36,974 bases of DNA from CAZDJQ01 sp964505765. GTDB taxonomy: Bacteria > Patescibacteriota > Microgenomatia > UBA12405 > JAHJSD01. Below are positions 30,635 through 36,974 of the stretch, one piece after another; position 1 is the first letter of the stretch, and each line of letters starts with the position of its first letter. A model generated the notes under the pieces. The model did no database searches, had not been told where the DNA came from, and was given only the letters and a program-made list of their open reading frames with translations. Location: NCBI GenBank assembly GCA_964505765.1, contig CAZDJQ010000006.1, positions 1 through 36,974 on the forward strand. The letters are read 5' to 3'. The translations under genes and the position numbers were made by a program.

Positions 30635-31295
30635 AAATCTCTGTACCCCTATTATTAACAAAAAGCTTTATTAACAACCAGCCGGCGGCAAATCCGCCGA
30701 CATGGGCAAAATAAGCCACTCCGCCCATTGCTTGATTCATCGAAGCCAAAGAGCCGACTCCAAACAAAAACTGAAAAGCAACCCAATAAAAAAGCATAAA
30801 ATAGGCCGGAACCGTTGCCCGGCGGAAAATCCAGCCCAACGGGATAATTACCTCAATTTTATTTCTGGGGAATAAAACCAGATAACCGCCCATCACCCCG
30901 GCAATTGCGCCGGAAGCGCCCAACTGCGGGATTAAAGAATTAGGGTTAACCAAAATCTGCAGACCGGTAGCGGCAAGCCCGCAAATTAAGTAAAAAGCCA
31001 AATAAACAAAATGCCCCAGCTTGTCCTCCAAATTGTCCCCAAAAATATAAAGAAAAAGCATATTGCTCAATAAATGGCCCAGCCCGCCGTGTAAAAACAT
31101 TGAACTAAACAAGGCAATCCACTGTTCTCCGGCTAAAAACACTCTCGGGACTAGGGCATACTCATACAAAAACGCCTCAAAAGCACTCGGGGACAGGATA
31201 ATCATAAAAACAAAAACTGCCGTATTAACCGCAATCAGCAGATAAGTAAAAACCGGAAGCCTGCCGGACGGGCTATGGTCCTTTATTGGAATCAC
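30630..31295 (-). CDS. Rhomboid family intramembrane serine protease
   Basis: 221 residues, six transmembrane helices. It has the HGGLGHLLSNMLFLYIFG motif with the oxyanion Asn, catalytic serine in LGASGAIAGVMGGYLV, and catalytic histidine in YFAHVGGFAAGWLL, all in the expected helices. It cleaves membrane proteins within the bilayer. Start GTG 31295 lies 5 nt after a TATAAT box on the minus strand. The last codons and the TAG stop run into a GTAGGGGCAACC repeat, so the natural C-terminus may have been replaced. Confidence 0.93.
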   Translation of the reverse strand: MIPIKDHSPSGRLPVFTYLLIAVNTAVFVFMIILSPSAFEAFLYEYALVPRVFLAGEQWIALFSSMFLHGGLGHLLSNMLFLYIFGDNLEDKLGHFVYLAFYLICGLAATGLQILVNPNSLIPQLGASGAIAGVMGGYLVLFPRNKIEVIIPLGWIFRRATVPAYFMLFYWVAFQFLFGVGSLASMNQAMGGVAYFAHVGGFAAGWLLIKLFVNNRGTEIL

Positions 31296-31313
31296 ACTTG
31301 ATTATATAATACT

Positions 31314-31508
31314 TTAACTGCCGGGGTGTTCCCTTCTCCAATCATTCGCCAAGCTTTTCTCCAGTTCCGAAGCCTGTCTTCGCAGACTCCGCCTCTTTCC
31401 CAATGGAAGATAAGGCATCCTCTTTTTACTCCGATACTGCTCATGGCACCGCCCGCGGTAAACCCGATTTGCTCCGTTCAGACTGCTTTTTTTGTTCTCA
31501 ATAAACAT
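31314..31508 (-). CDS. Small basic hypothetical protein (doubtful)
   Basis: 64-residue frame between leuS and the rhomboid gene, ATG 31508. The product is strongly basic (SKKRMPYLPLGKRRSLRRQ), lacks membrane segments and matches no family I know. It begins 11 bp downstream of the leuS stop, so it could be the last gene of that transcript. Composition is richer in G/C than a random spacer. The DNA could alternatively encode a structured RNA, but I found no conserved RNA motif. Confidence 0.35.
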   Translation of the reverse strand: MFIENKKSSLNGANRVYRGRCHEQYRSKKRMPYLPLGKRRSLRRQASELEKSLANDWRREHPGS

Positions 31509-31518
31509 AGCAATTAAA

Positions 31519-33992
31519 TTAATTAGTAACAAAATTGATCAATTCCCCGGGGACAAAAATAACTTTTCTGATTTCCTTACCTTTTAAATATCTGCTGACA
31601 TTCTTGTTCTCTTTTGCCCGCTTTACAACCTCACTTTTAACTTTTGATTTTTCACTTTTAACTTCGAGCACCGCTCGAACTTTCCCGTTGACCTGAACCG
31701 CAATCTCCACCTGATCCTTAACCAGATATTTTTTTTCTACTTCCGGCCAAGATGACCAGTGGACGGAATCATCGCTTTTAGACAATTGGCTCCACAATTC
31801 TTCGGCTAAATAGGGAGCATACGGGGCAATCAATTTAACTAATTTCTTCTTATCTTCAATTTTTAATTTTGCATTTTGCATTTTTAACTTATTTACCCCC
31901 TCCATCATCGCCGCCACTCCGGTATTAAATTTATATTCTTCAATATCATCAGAAACTTTTTTTACTGTCCGGTTGATAATCCCTTTAACCTCAGTGTTTT
32001 CTTTGTCGGCCGGTTCAGCTTTAATAATTTTCTCAAACTTATTTAAAAACCTCACTACTCCCTGCAGCGCTTTTTCATTCCAGGCCATGGTGCCGTCAAA
32101 CGGGCCCATAAACATCAAGTAGGTTCTTAAAGCGTCAACTCCATACTTTTCCCAAACATCATCGGGATTAATCACATTGCCGTAGGACTTGCTCATCTTT
32201 CGGCCGTCCTGGCCGAGAATCACTCCGTGAACCACCCGCTTTTTATAAGGCTCTTTCTCCGGAACCATACCGATCTCGTTTAAAAATTTATGCCAAAAAC
32301 GGGAATAAAGCAGGTGCAGTGTCGTATGCTCGGCCCCGCCGAAATAAACATCAACCGGCAGCCAGTAGCTGAAAATATCTTGCGAAGCAGAAAAGATATT
32401 TTCAGAATTTTCAATTTCCAATTTCCAATTTTCAATTTTATCTTTAATAAGATATGCGAGGTAATACCAACTGCTCCCGGCCCAATTCGGCATAGTGTCG
32501 GTTTCCCGCCGCCCCGGACCGCCGCAGTTAGGACAGTCGGTTTCAAGCCAATCTTCTGCTTTAGCTAAGGGCGATTCCCCGGTCCCGGCCGGCTCATATT
32601 TTTCCACTTTCGGCAGTTCAACCGGCAAATCCTGTTCGGGGACCGGCTGCCAGCCGCATTGTCGGCAGTGAATCATCGGAATCGGTTCGCCCCAATAATG
32701 CTGGCGGGAGAAAATCCAATCCCGCAAATGATAAGAAACTGATTTTCCGCCGACCCCCATATCTTCAATAATTTCAATTGCTTTTTCTATTGCTTGAGCC
32801 GGATTCAGCCCGTTAATCGGGCCGGAATTTATTATTGTCCCTTTAGAAACATCAGGATAGGCCTGCCGGTCAAAATCCCAATCTTGCTTTTCCGGCTTGA
32901 TTACCGGAATAATCTCCAAGTCAAACTTTTTAGCAAAATCAAAATCCCGCTCATCATGAGCCGGGACTGCCATAATCGCCCCAGTGCCGTAGGTTGATAA
33001 CACAAAATCCGAAATCCAAATCGGGATTTTTTTGTCATTAACCGGATTAATCGCATACAACCCGGTAAAAACACCGGTTTTCTCTCTCTGNNNNNNNNNN
33101 NNNNNNNNNNNNNNNNNNNNNNNNNNNNNNNNNNNNNNNNNNNNNNNNNNNNNNNNNNNNNNNNNNNNNNNNNNNNNNNNNNNNNNNNNNCCAAATCATG
33201 TTCCGGCGCCAAAACCATAAATGTCGCCCCCCACAGCGTATCCGGCCGGGTAGTAAACACCTCAATCTCTTCATTAACTTTTAATTTTGAACTTTTAACT
33301 TTAAACTTTATCCTCGCTCCTTTTGACCGGCCGATCCAATTTCTCTGGGCGGCGATCACCGACTTGGGAAATTCGGTCAAATCCAATTCATCAGCTAATC
33401 GATCGGCATAGTCGGTGATTTTTAAAAGCCACTGATCAATCTCTTTTTTAACCACTTCAGCTTCACATCTTTCACATCTTCCGCCGACAACTTCTTCATT
33501 AGCCAAGCCGATTTTACAAGAAGGACACCAATTAATCGGCTTTTCTTCTTTATATGCCAAGCCGTGTTTATACAACTGCAGAAAAATCCACTGGGTCCAT
33601 TGATAATAATCCGGGTCGGAAGTGTCTATTTCCCTCAGCCAGTCAAAAGAAAAAGCCATTTTTTTCATCTGCCGTTTAAAGTTTGTCGTATTCTCCTTAG
33701 TCGCTTTTTGAGGAGAAATTCCTGTTCTTATGGCATAATTCTCAGTCGGCAGTCCGAAAGCGTCCCATCCCATCGGGAAAAGGACATTAAAACCCTCCAT
33801 TCTCTTTTTACGGGCGAAAACATCGGCCCCGGTCATTGTAAAGGCATGGCCAACGTGCAGACCGCTGCCGGAAGGATAAGGGAACTCGACCAAAACATAC
33901 TTTTCTTCTTGATCTCCTAAATCCTCTGCCTGATATCCGCCCTGTTTTTCCCATTCAACCTGCCATTTAGATTCAATCTTTTTAAAATCCAT
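31519..33992 (-). CDS. leuS: Leucyl-tRNA synthetase with four repeat-encoded inserts (contains gap)
   Basis: Class I synthetase charging tRNA-Leu, with an editing domain. HIGH-type motif FPYPSGSGLHVGHAFTMTGA, tRNA and zinc region WCPSCKIGLANEEVVGGRCERC, editing motif VFTTRPDTLWGATF and AVPAHDERDFDFA, KMSKS in GQDGRKMSKSYGNV, and C-terminal QVNGKVRAVLEV. The gap 33091-33190 falls in the editing domain, and the two parts are one gene. Four 35-bp heptamer tracts are translated: FKVKSSKLKVN (start of editing domain), KIENWKLEIENSE (catalytic insert), KLKMQNAKLKIED (anticodon domain) and EVKSEKSKVKSE (C-terminal domain). Confidence 0.95.
31632..31666. repeat. Heptamer tract 1 in leuS
   Basis: CACTTTT, AACTTTT, GATTTTT, CACTTTT, AACTTCG: five units, 35 bp, in frame. 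Confidence 0.9.
31858..31892. repeat. Heptamer tract 2 in leuS
   Basis: AATTTTT, AATTTTG, CATTTTG, CATTTTT, AACTTAT: five units, 35 bp, in frame. Confidence 0.9.
32405..32439. repeat. Heptamer tract 3 in leuS
   Basis: GAATTTT, CAATTTC, CAATTTC, CAATTTT, CAATTTT: five units, 35 bp, in frame. Confidence 0.9.
33091..33190. other. Assembly gap (100 N)
   Basis: Placeholder gap in the editing domain of leuS. The flanking protein text (APEHDL, then TGVFTGLYAINP) fits a short missing segment. Confidence 0.95.
33276..33310. repeat. Heptamer tract 4 in leuS
   Basis: AACTTTT, AATTTTG, AACTTTT, AACTTTA, AACTTTA: five units, 35 bp, in frame. Confidence 0.9.
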
Positions 33993-34022
33993 AAGTCAGC
34001 AAACCGGAACAATTAACAAATT

Positions 34023-34949
34023 TCATTCTATCCACCATTTTACCCCATCAGAAATAATTTTTACAGTCCCGTTTTGATCAGTCCTCAAAATCTTAATTTT
34101 AAAATCTCTCAATCGCTTCAGCACCTCTTCATTCGGATGGCCGTAACTGTTCTCGCCCACCGAAATCACGGCCAGCTTGGGCTCAGCTGCAGTCAACAAC
34201 TCTTCAGAAGTGCTGTTTTTTGCTCCGTGATGACCGACTTTTAAAATTTCGACCGGTTTCAACTGCCGGCGCCAGGCTAAAATCTGCTCCCCGTCCTTTT
34301 CCAAATCTCCGGTAAATAAAACCTTAAACTGATTAAACCTAAATCTTAAAACCAATGAATTATTATTTAAATTATCGGACTTTAATCCAAACTCCGGCTG
34401 AGGACAATTCTGATCTAAGTCAAAAAACATTGTTTGTAAATTTCTTTCTACCTGATAATTTTTCAAGGCCGGAGAAAGACTCTCAAACTCCAACATATCT
34501 ATTCTAAATACCTCACCGGCCGGAAGTATTTTTGAACAAACCTTTTGCTCAAAAAGCTTATCTTTTAATTCCTGCCACTGCCAATTGTCAGAATTGTCAA
34601 AACCGCTGTGTATAAAATAATCCACCCTATAACGCGAAAGAACTTCCGTCAACCCGCCGAAGTGGTCCTCATCCGGATGAGTGTTGACCACCACTTCGAT
34701 CTTGCGGTCCCAAAACGGCATCTGCCCTCGAAGGCAGGCAAGCAGTTTTTTATTTTCAGCGGCCGAGCCGCCGTCAATCAACACCTGTTTGTTTTTACGG
34801 CTGACCAAAATTGCATCACCCTGGCCGATATCACAAAAAGTTAAATATAAATTAGGCTCCGGCCGTTGAAGAACGGCAAAAACCGCCAGTGCGATCAAAC
34901 AAACTATAATCCCTAACCTAAGGAGAATCTTCCGATCTCTTTTATCCAT
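34023..34949 (-). CDS. Stand-alone ComEC-type metallo-beta-lactamase domain
   Basis: 308 residues: an N-terminal membrane anchor (LLRLGIIVCLIALAVFAVL), then a metallo-beta-lactamase fold of the ComEC/Rec2 C-terminal type. Motifs: FCDIGQGDAILVSRKNKQVLIDGG, the metal site NTHPDEDHFGGL, FTGDLEKDGEQ, VGHHGAKNSTSEELL, and the late SYGHPNEEVLKRL. In typical ComEC this domain follows the membrane channel in one polypeptide and is thought to degrade the non-entering DNA strand. Here it is detached and anchored separately, while the channel is encoded at 35859-36974. Overlaps the PaaX/Cas2-like gene by 8 bp. Confidence 0.92.
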   Translation of the reverse strand: MDKRDRKILLRLGIIVCLIALAVFAVLQRPEPNLYLTFCDIGQGDAILVSRKNKQVLIDGGSAAENKKLLACLRGQMPFWDRKIEVVVNTHPDEDHFGGLTEVLSRYRVDYFIHSGFDNSDNWQWQELKDKLFEQKVCSKILPAGEVFRIDMLEFESLSPALKNYQVERNLQTMFFDLDQNCPQPEFGLKSDNLNNNSLVLRFRFNQFKVLFTGDLEKDGEQILAWRRQLKPVEILKVGHHGAKNSTSEELLTAAEPKLAVISVGENSYGHPNEEVLKRLRDFKIKILRTDQNGTVKIISDGVKWWIE

Positions 34950-35604
34950 TTACTGCCGCAACAAAAGTTTCGACTAAATCCTTCAACGGCCAATTATAAG
35001 GAAGTAAATCCAACGGCGCTTTCGGATGGGATAAAATTAAATCCCAAAACTCTTCTCTGGATTCAGCGGTATTTTCTTGTTTTTTCAACTTGATAATCAA
35101 ATTTTGGGCCTGCTTCTGCCACTGATCAACCGGCCACAAACTACCAACAATTTCCCTTGAATTTTGGGCAAAAAGCCGGCCGACAAAAAAACAAAAATTA
35201 TCCGGCTGGTTTTTTTGGGCAAATTTTTTGATATATTCATCGACGGACAAAGGCGACAGCCAAACAGAGCGTTGAAGCTGTTTAAAGCCGAGTTCATAGA
35301 GGTTTTGCCTGATCAACCGCCTTTTATTGCGATTTTTTTCGGGAATGTCGTAACTGACAATCCGCCACAACTCGTCCCAGTTTTGATTTATCAAACCGAG
35401 AACCTGCTTTCCCCTTTCTTCAGGAAGAAAATCCTTATCAACTTTGTCTTTTCTCCGCAAATAATTAAGGCTTCTCCTTGCTTTATCAGGCGAGGCCGCC
35501 AAACTTTCAGTCACCCAAATTGGATCCCGGAAATAGGAGTCAAAAACAACTAAAAAATCTTCTGCCGCTTGTAATACCGATAGTAACCGGCTCTTTTTTG
35601 CCAT
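34942..35604 (-). CDS. PaaX/Cas2-like protein with N-terminal helical domain
   Basis: 220 residues. Residues 1-70 look like a helix-turn-helix region (LSVLQAAEDFLVVF; ASPDKARRSLNYLRRKDKV). Residues about 80-150 carry the Cas2-like ferredoxin fold used in PaaX regulators: WRIVSYDIPEKNRNKRRLIR, LYELGFKQLQRSVWLSPL, and FCFFVGRLF. A helical C-terminal part follows. No CRISPR array or Cas1 is in the window, so a regulatory or nucleic-acid-binding role is more likely than spacer acquisition. It lies between the ComEC channel and hydrolase genes and overlaps the latter. Two 42-nt palindromes stand directly upstream, one touching the -35 box. Confidence 0.82.
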   Translation of the reverse strand: MAKKSRLLSVLQAAEDFLVVFDSYFRDPIWVTESLAASPDKARRSLNYLRRKDKVDKDFLPEERGKQVLGLINQNWDELWRIVSYDIPEKNRNKRRLIRQNLYELGFKQLQRSVWLSPLSVDEYIKKFAQKNQPDNFCFFVGRLFAQNSREIVGSLWPVDQWQKQAQNLIIKLKKQENTAESREEFWDLILSHPKAPLDLLPYNWPLKDLVETFVAAVNG

Positions 35605-35615
35605 CTTCTATTTTC

Positions 35616-35644
35616 AAACTAACATTAAAACAAACCATTGTCAA
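35616..35644 (-). promoter_or_regulatory. Promoter of PaaX/Cas2-like gene
   Basis: On the minus strand TTGACA (35639-35644), 17-bp spacer, TAGTTT (35616-35621), 11 nt to ATG 35604. The outer half of the -35 box is the end of 42-nt repeat copy C. Confidence 0.6.
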
Positions 35645-35683
35645 TTATCATGTCCGATCGTGCAGAATAATCGAGATACTATA
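35642..35683 (+). repeat. 42-nt dispersed palindromic repeat, copy C
   Basis: CAATTATCATG arm, CCGATCG centre, GAATAATCGA arm, GATACTATA tail. Head-to-tail with copy D at a 65-bp period. Confidence 0.9.
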
Positions 35684-35706
35684 GGACCAAGAAGGCAAAA
35701 TCCGGT

Positions 35707-35748
35707 CGATTATCATGTCCGATCGGACAGCATAATTGAGATACTATA
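35707..35748 (+). repeat. 42-nt dispersed palindromic repeat, copy D
   Basis: CGATTATCATG arm, CCGATCGG centre, CATAATTGA arm, GATACTATA tail. Same orientation as the other three copies. Confidence 0.9.
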
Positions 35749-35858
35749 GGTTGGTTGTTTAGGTGGCGGGGGAAATTTAATGGCTGATGCGGGGTTTACT
35801 GCTCAATTTCAAAATTTCTAATCCCCTGTTTCCACCATCAAATTTTAATGTGGAAAAG

Positions 35859-36974
35859 CTAAAAAGGAATATTTATCTCTGAAAACGGCAGATCGGCGAA
35901 AAATTTTATCACTACGACCATCCAGCTTAAAATCGGATAGCTTAAATACAAAAGAAGCTCACGAACATAAGGCAGCCAGCTAAAACCTACTGCGGCGATG
36001 CCCAAATACATAAGCGGTGGCACTAAAGGGATAACAAAAACGTTGCTAACCGGCGCTAACAACGACAACTTTCTAAAATGGAGAATAATCAGCGGAATTA
36101 CCAATAATTGGGCGGAAAGCGTTTCAGCAACAATTGAATTCAGCCAATTTTTGTCCTGCCATTTATTAAAAACTCTTTGCCCCAGCATCAACCCCGATAA
36201 AGCGGCAACGCTTAATTGAAAACTAATATCAACAATTAAATCCGGTTTAATCATCAGCAACAGCCAGACGCTGAAAATCAGCACCCGGACCGGTTGGTAT
36301 TTTCTGCCGACCAGCTTGGCCAAGAGCAAAAAACTAAGCATTACCCCGGCTCTCAACACTGGCACTTGAAACCCGGTGATGCCAACATAAACCCAAATCA
36401 GCAAAATCCCCAAAACCACCGCCGGATAAAAACCCAAAAAATAACTGAGATAATAGGCGGGTTTTTGACCGACAACCATCAGATTATAGCCGCTAGCAAC
36501 TATTATATGGAGAATGCCAGATTTCTGCAGTTGGCTGAAAAAAATTTTATCTAATTTCTGCTGACGGCCGAACACAATTCCGGCTAATAAATCCGCTTCC
36601 GGATAAGGTAATTGCCTTAAAATCGGTTTGGTTAATTTTTCCCGGATAATATCGAATTGTTTAACTAATTCCGCCAGGTAAAATTTGGGTTTTTTGCCGG
36701 CTGTGAAAATGATTTTCGATGGACTTAGCAAACACCAATCCGCTTTGCTCTGATTTTGACAGCGATTAATTCCGCCGACAATCTCCAAACAATTGCCCAA
36801 TTGATATTTTTTGGTTTCAGCCAGCTTAATTTTAATGGTCTGAAAGTGGTTTTGGTAGTAAAAATACTGACCGTCCGGGTAGATATAAGGCTCTTTAAAT
36901 AGGCAAAAATTAAGTTTTACTTTTTGACCGGGCTGAAACTTTTGACTTAAACGCAAGTCTTGAAAAAAACGAAA
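35859..36974 (-). CDS. comEC: ComEC competence membrane channel (5' end beyond window)
   Basis: Inner-membrane channel for DNA uptake. The N-terminal soluble part (about 120 residues, RLSQKFQPGQKVKLNFCLFK and QLGNCLEIVGGINRCQNQSK) is an OB-fold-like domain. The competence domain follows with AGIVFGRQQKLDKIFFSQLQ, then SGILHIIVASGYNLMVV (family LAxSGLHI motif), and about eight membrane helices, including GFQVPVLRAGVMLSFLLLAK and PDLIVDISFQLSVAALSGLML. The chain ends after the last helix at EINIPF, with no hydrolase domain. The frame is open through 36974, so a short piece is missing at the edge. Confidence 0.92.
   Translation of the reverse strand, partial: FRFFQDLRLSQKFQPGQKVKLNFCLFKEPYIYPDGQYFYYQNHFQTIKIKLAETKKYQLGNCLEIVGGINRCQNQSKADWCLLSPSKIIFTAGKKPKFYLAELVKQFDIIREKLTKPILRQLPYPEADLLAGIVFGRQQKLDKIFFSQLQKSGILHIIVASGYNLMVVGQKPAYYLSYFLGFYPAVVLGILLIWVYVGITGFQVPVLRAGVMLSFLLLAKLVGRKYQPVRVLIFSVWLLLMIKPDLIVDISFQLSVAALSGLMLGQRVFNKWQDKNWLNSIVAETLSAQLLVIPLIILHFRKLSLLAPVSNVFVIPLVPPLMYLGIAAVGFSWLPYVRELLLYLSYPILSWMVVVIKFFADLPFSEINIPF

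Noticed and set aside
31314..31508. SRP RNA, RNase P RNA or tmRNA in the leuS-rhomboid spacer
   Set aside because: None of the conserved cores (such as the SRP GGAA tetraloop helix or a tmRNA tRNA-like end) could be found.
1326..33190. Reading the six 100-N runs as real 100-bp distances
   Set aside because: Identical length shows they are placeholders, and reading frames across them do not match. Gene lengths across gaps are therefore approximate.
31632..33310. Could the heptamer tracts be a CRISPR array or simple slippage microsatellites?
   Set aside because: There are no alternating repeats and unique spacers. The units are degenerate and the tracts are separated by hundreds of coding bases, so not CRISPR. 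Slippage is not excluded, but the constant five-unit length argues against it.
34942..35604. Calling this gene cas2 of a CRISPR system
   Set aside because: No array, cas1 or effector gene is present, the protein is twice the length of Cas2 and it has an N-terminal HTH-like region. PaaX/Cas2-like is safer.

Overview
The window looks like a metagenome-assembled scaffold from a Candidate Phyla Radiation (Patescibacteria) bacterium. It has six runs of exactly 100 N. Genes are small and tightly packed, with 4-20 bp overlaps. It carries CPR-like families (ComEC split into separate genes, a stand-alone PaaX/Cas2-like protein, DUF2207, four-helix-bundle/S23 protein, several PIN toxin-antitoxin pairs) and many leaderless promoters. 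TGA is used as a stop, so the recoded Gracilibacteria/Absconditabacteria are unlikely. I cannot place it more finely from sequence alone.

Layout: 1-3020 (minus) carries thioredoxin reductase and the gamma, beta and alpha subunits of a 2-oxoacid:ferredoxin oxidoreductase. 3087-4382 (plus) holds a small secreted six-cysteine peptide with knottin spacing and a MiaB-like methylthiotransferase. 4363-5163 is an HD-domain protein. 5179-6777 is the L10 leader and rplJ-rplL operon, interrupted by a 444-bp element carrying a four-helix-bundle gene between perfect 12-bp terminal inverted repeats. 6769-8631 has an O-antigen ligase-like protein, a small membrane protein and YraN. 8714-9381 is an AbrB/VapC pair. 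9385-11770 is comM and dprA. 11901-14198 has a D-lactate dehydrogenase-like enzyme, a MerR-type HTH protein and a family 2 glycosyltransferase. 14691-17117 has MreB and a PEGA/beta-propeller protein. 17126-17408 holds three tRNAs (Pro, Ser, Arg). 17576-21561 has an M16 protease, tRNA-Gly and a PadR-cupin-ABC exporter operon. 21551-27821 has MurB, a second O-antigen ligase-like protein, two uncharacterised proteins and ArgRS. 28100-28760 is a Phd/PIN pair. 28761-33992 has DUF2207, rhomboid protease and LeuRS. 34023-36974 has a ComEC-type metallo-beta-lactamase, the PaaX/Cas2-like protein and the ComEC membrane channel.

Core themes are envelope synthesis (MurB, MreB, two ligase-like proteins, GT2), DNA uptake (ComEC, its detached hydrolase domain, DprA, ComM, YraN) and translation (ArgRS, LeuRS, L10/L7-L12, four tRNAs, MiaB).

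The most unusual property is the density of tiny repeats placed inside genes without breaking them. Seven intragenic tracts, in KorA, ArgRS (2) and LeuRS (4), are each exactly five degenerate heptamers (35 bp), all in positions expected to be variable linkers. A separate 42-nt imperfect palindrome occurs four times, once inside a membrane-protein gene and twice in tandem in front of the PaaX/Cas2-like gene, where it touches that gene's -35 box. A GTAGGGGCAGG palindrome lies inside the glycosyltransferase, supplies the rhomboid stop codon, and occurs a third time beside the tRNAs. A GTCATT-ended repeat lies in frame in the second O-antigen ligase-like gene.
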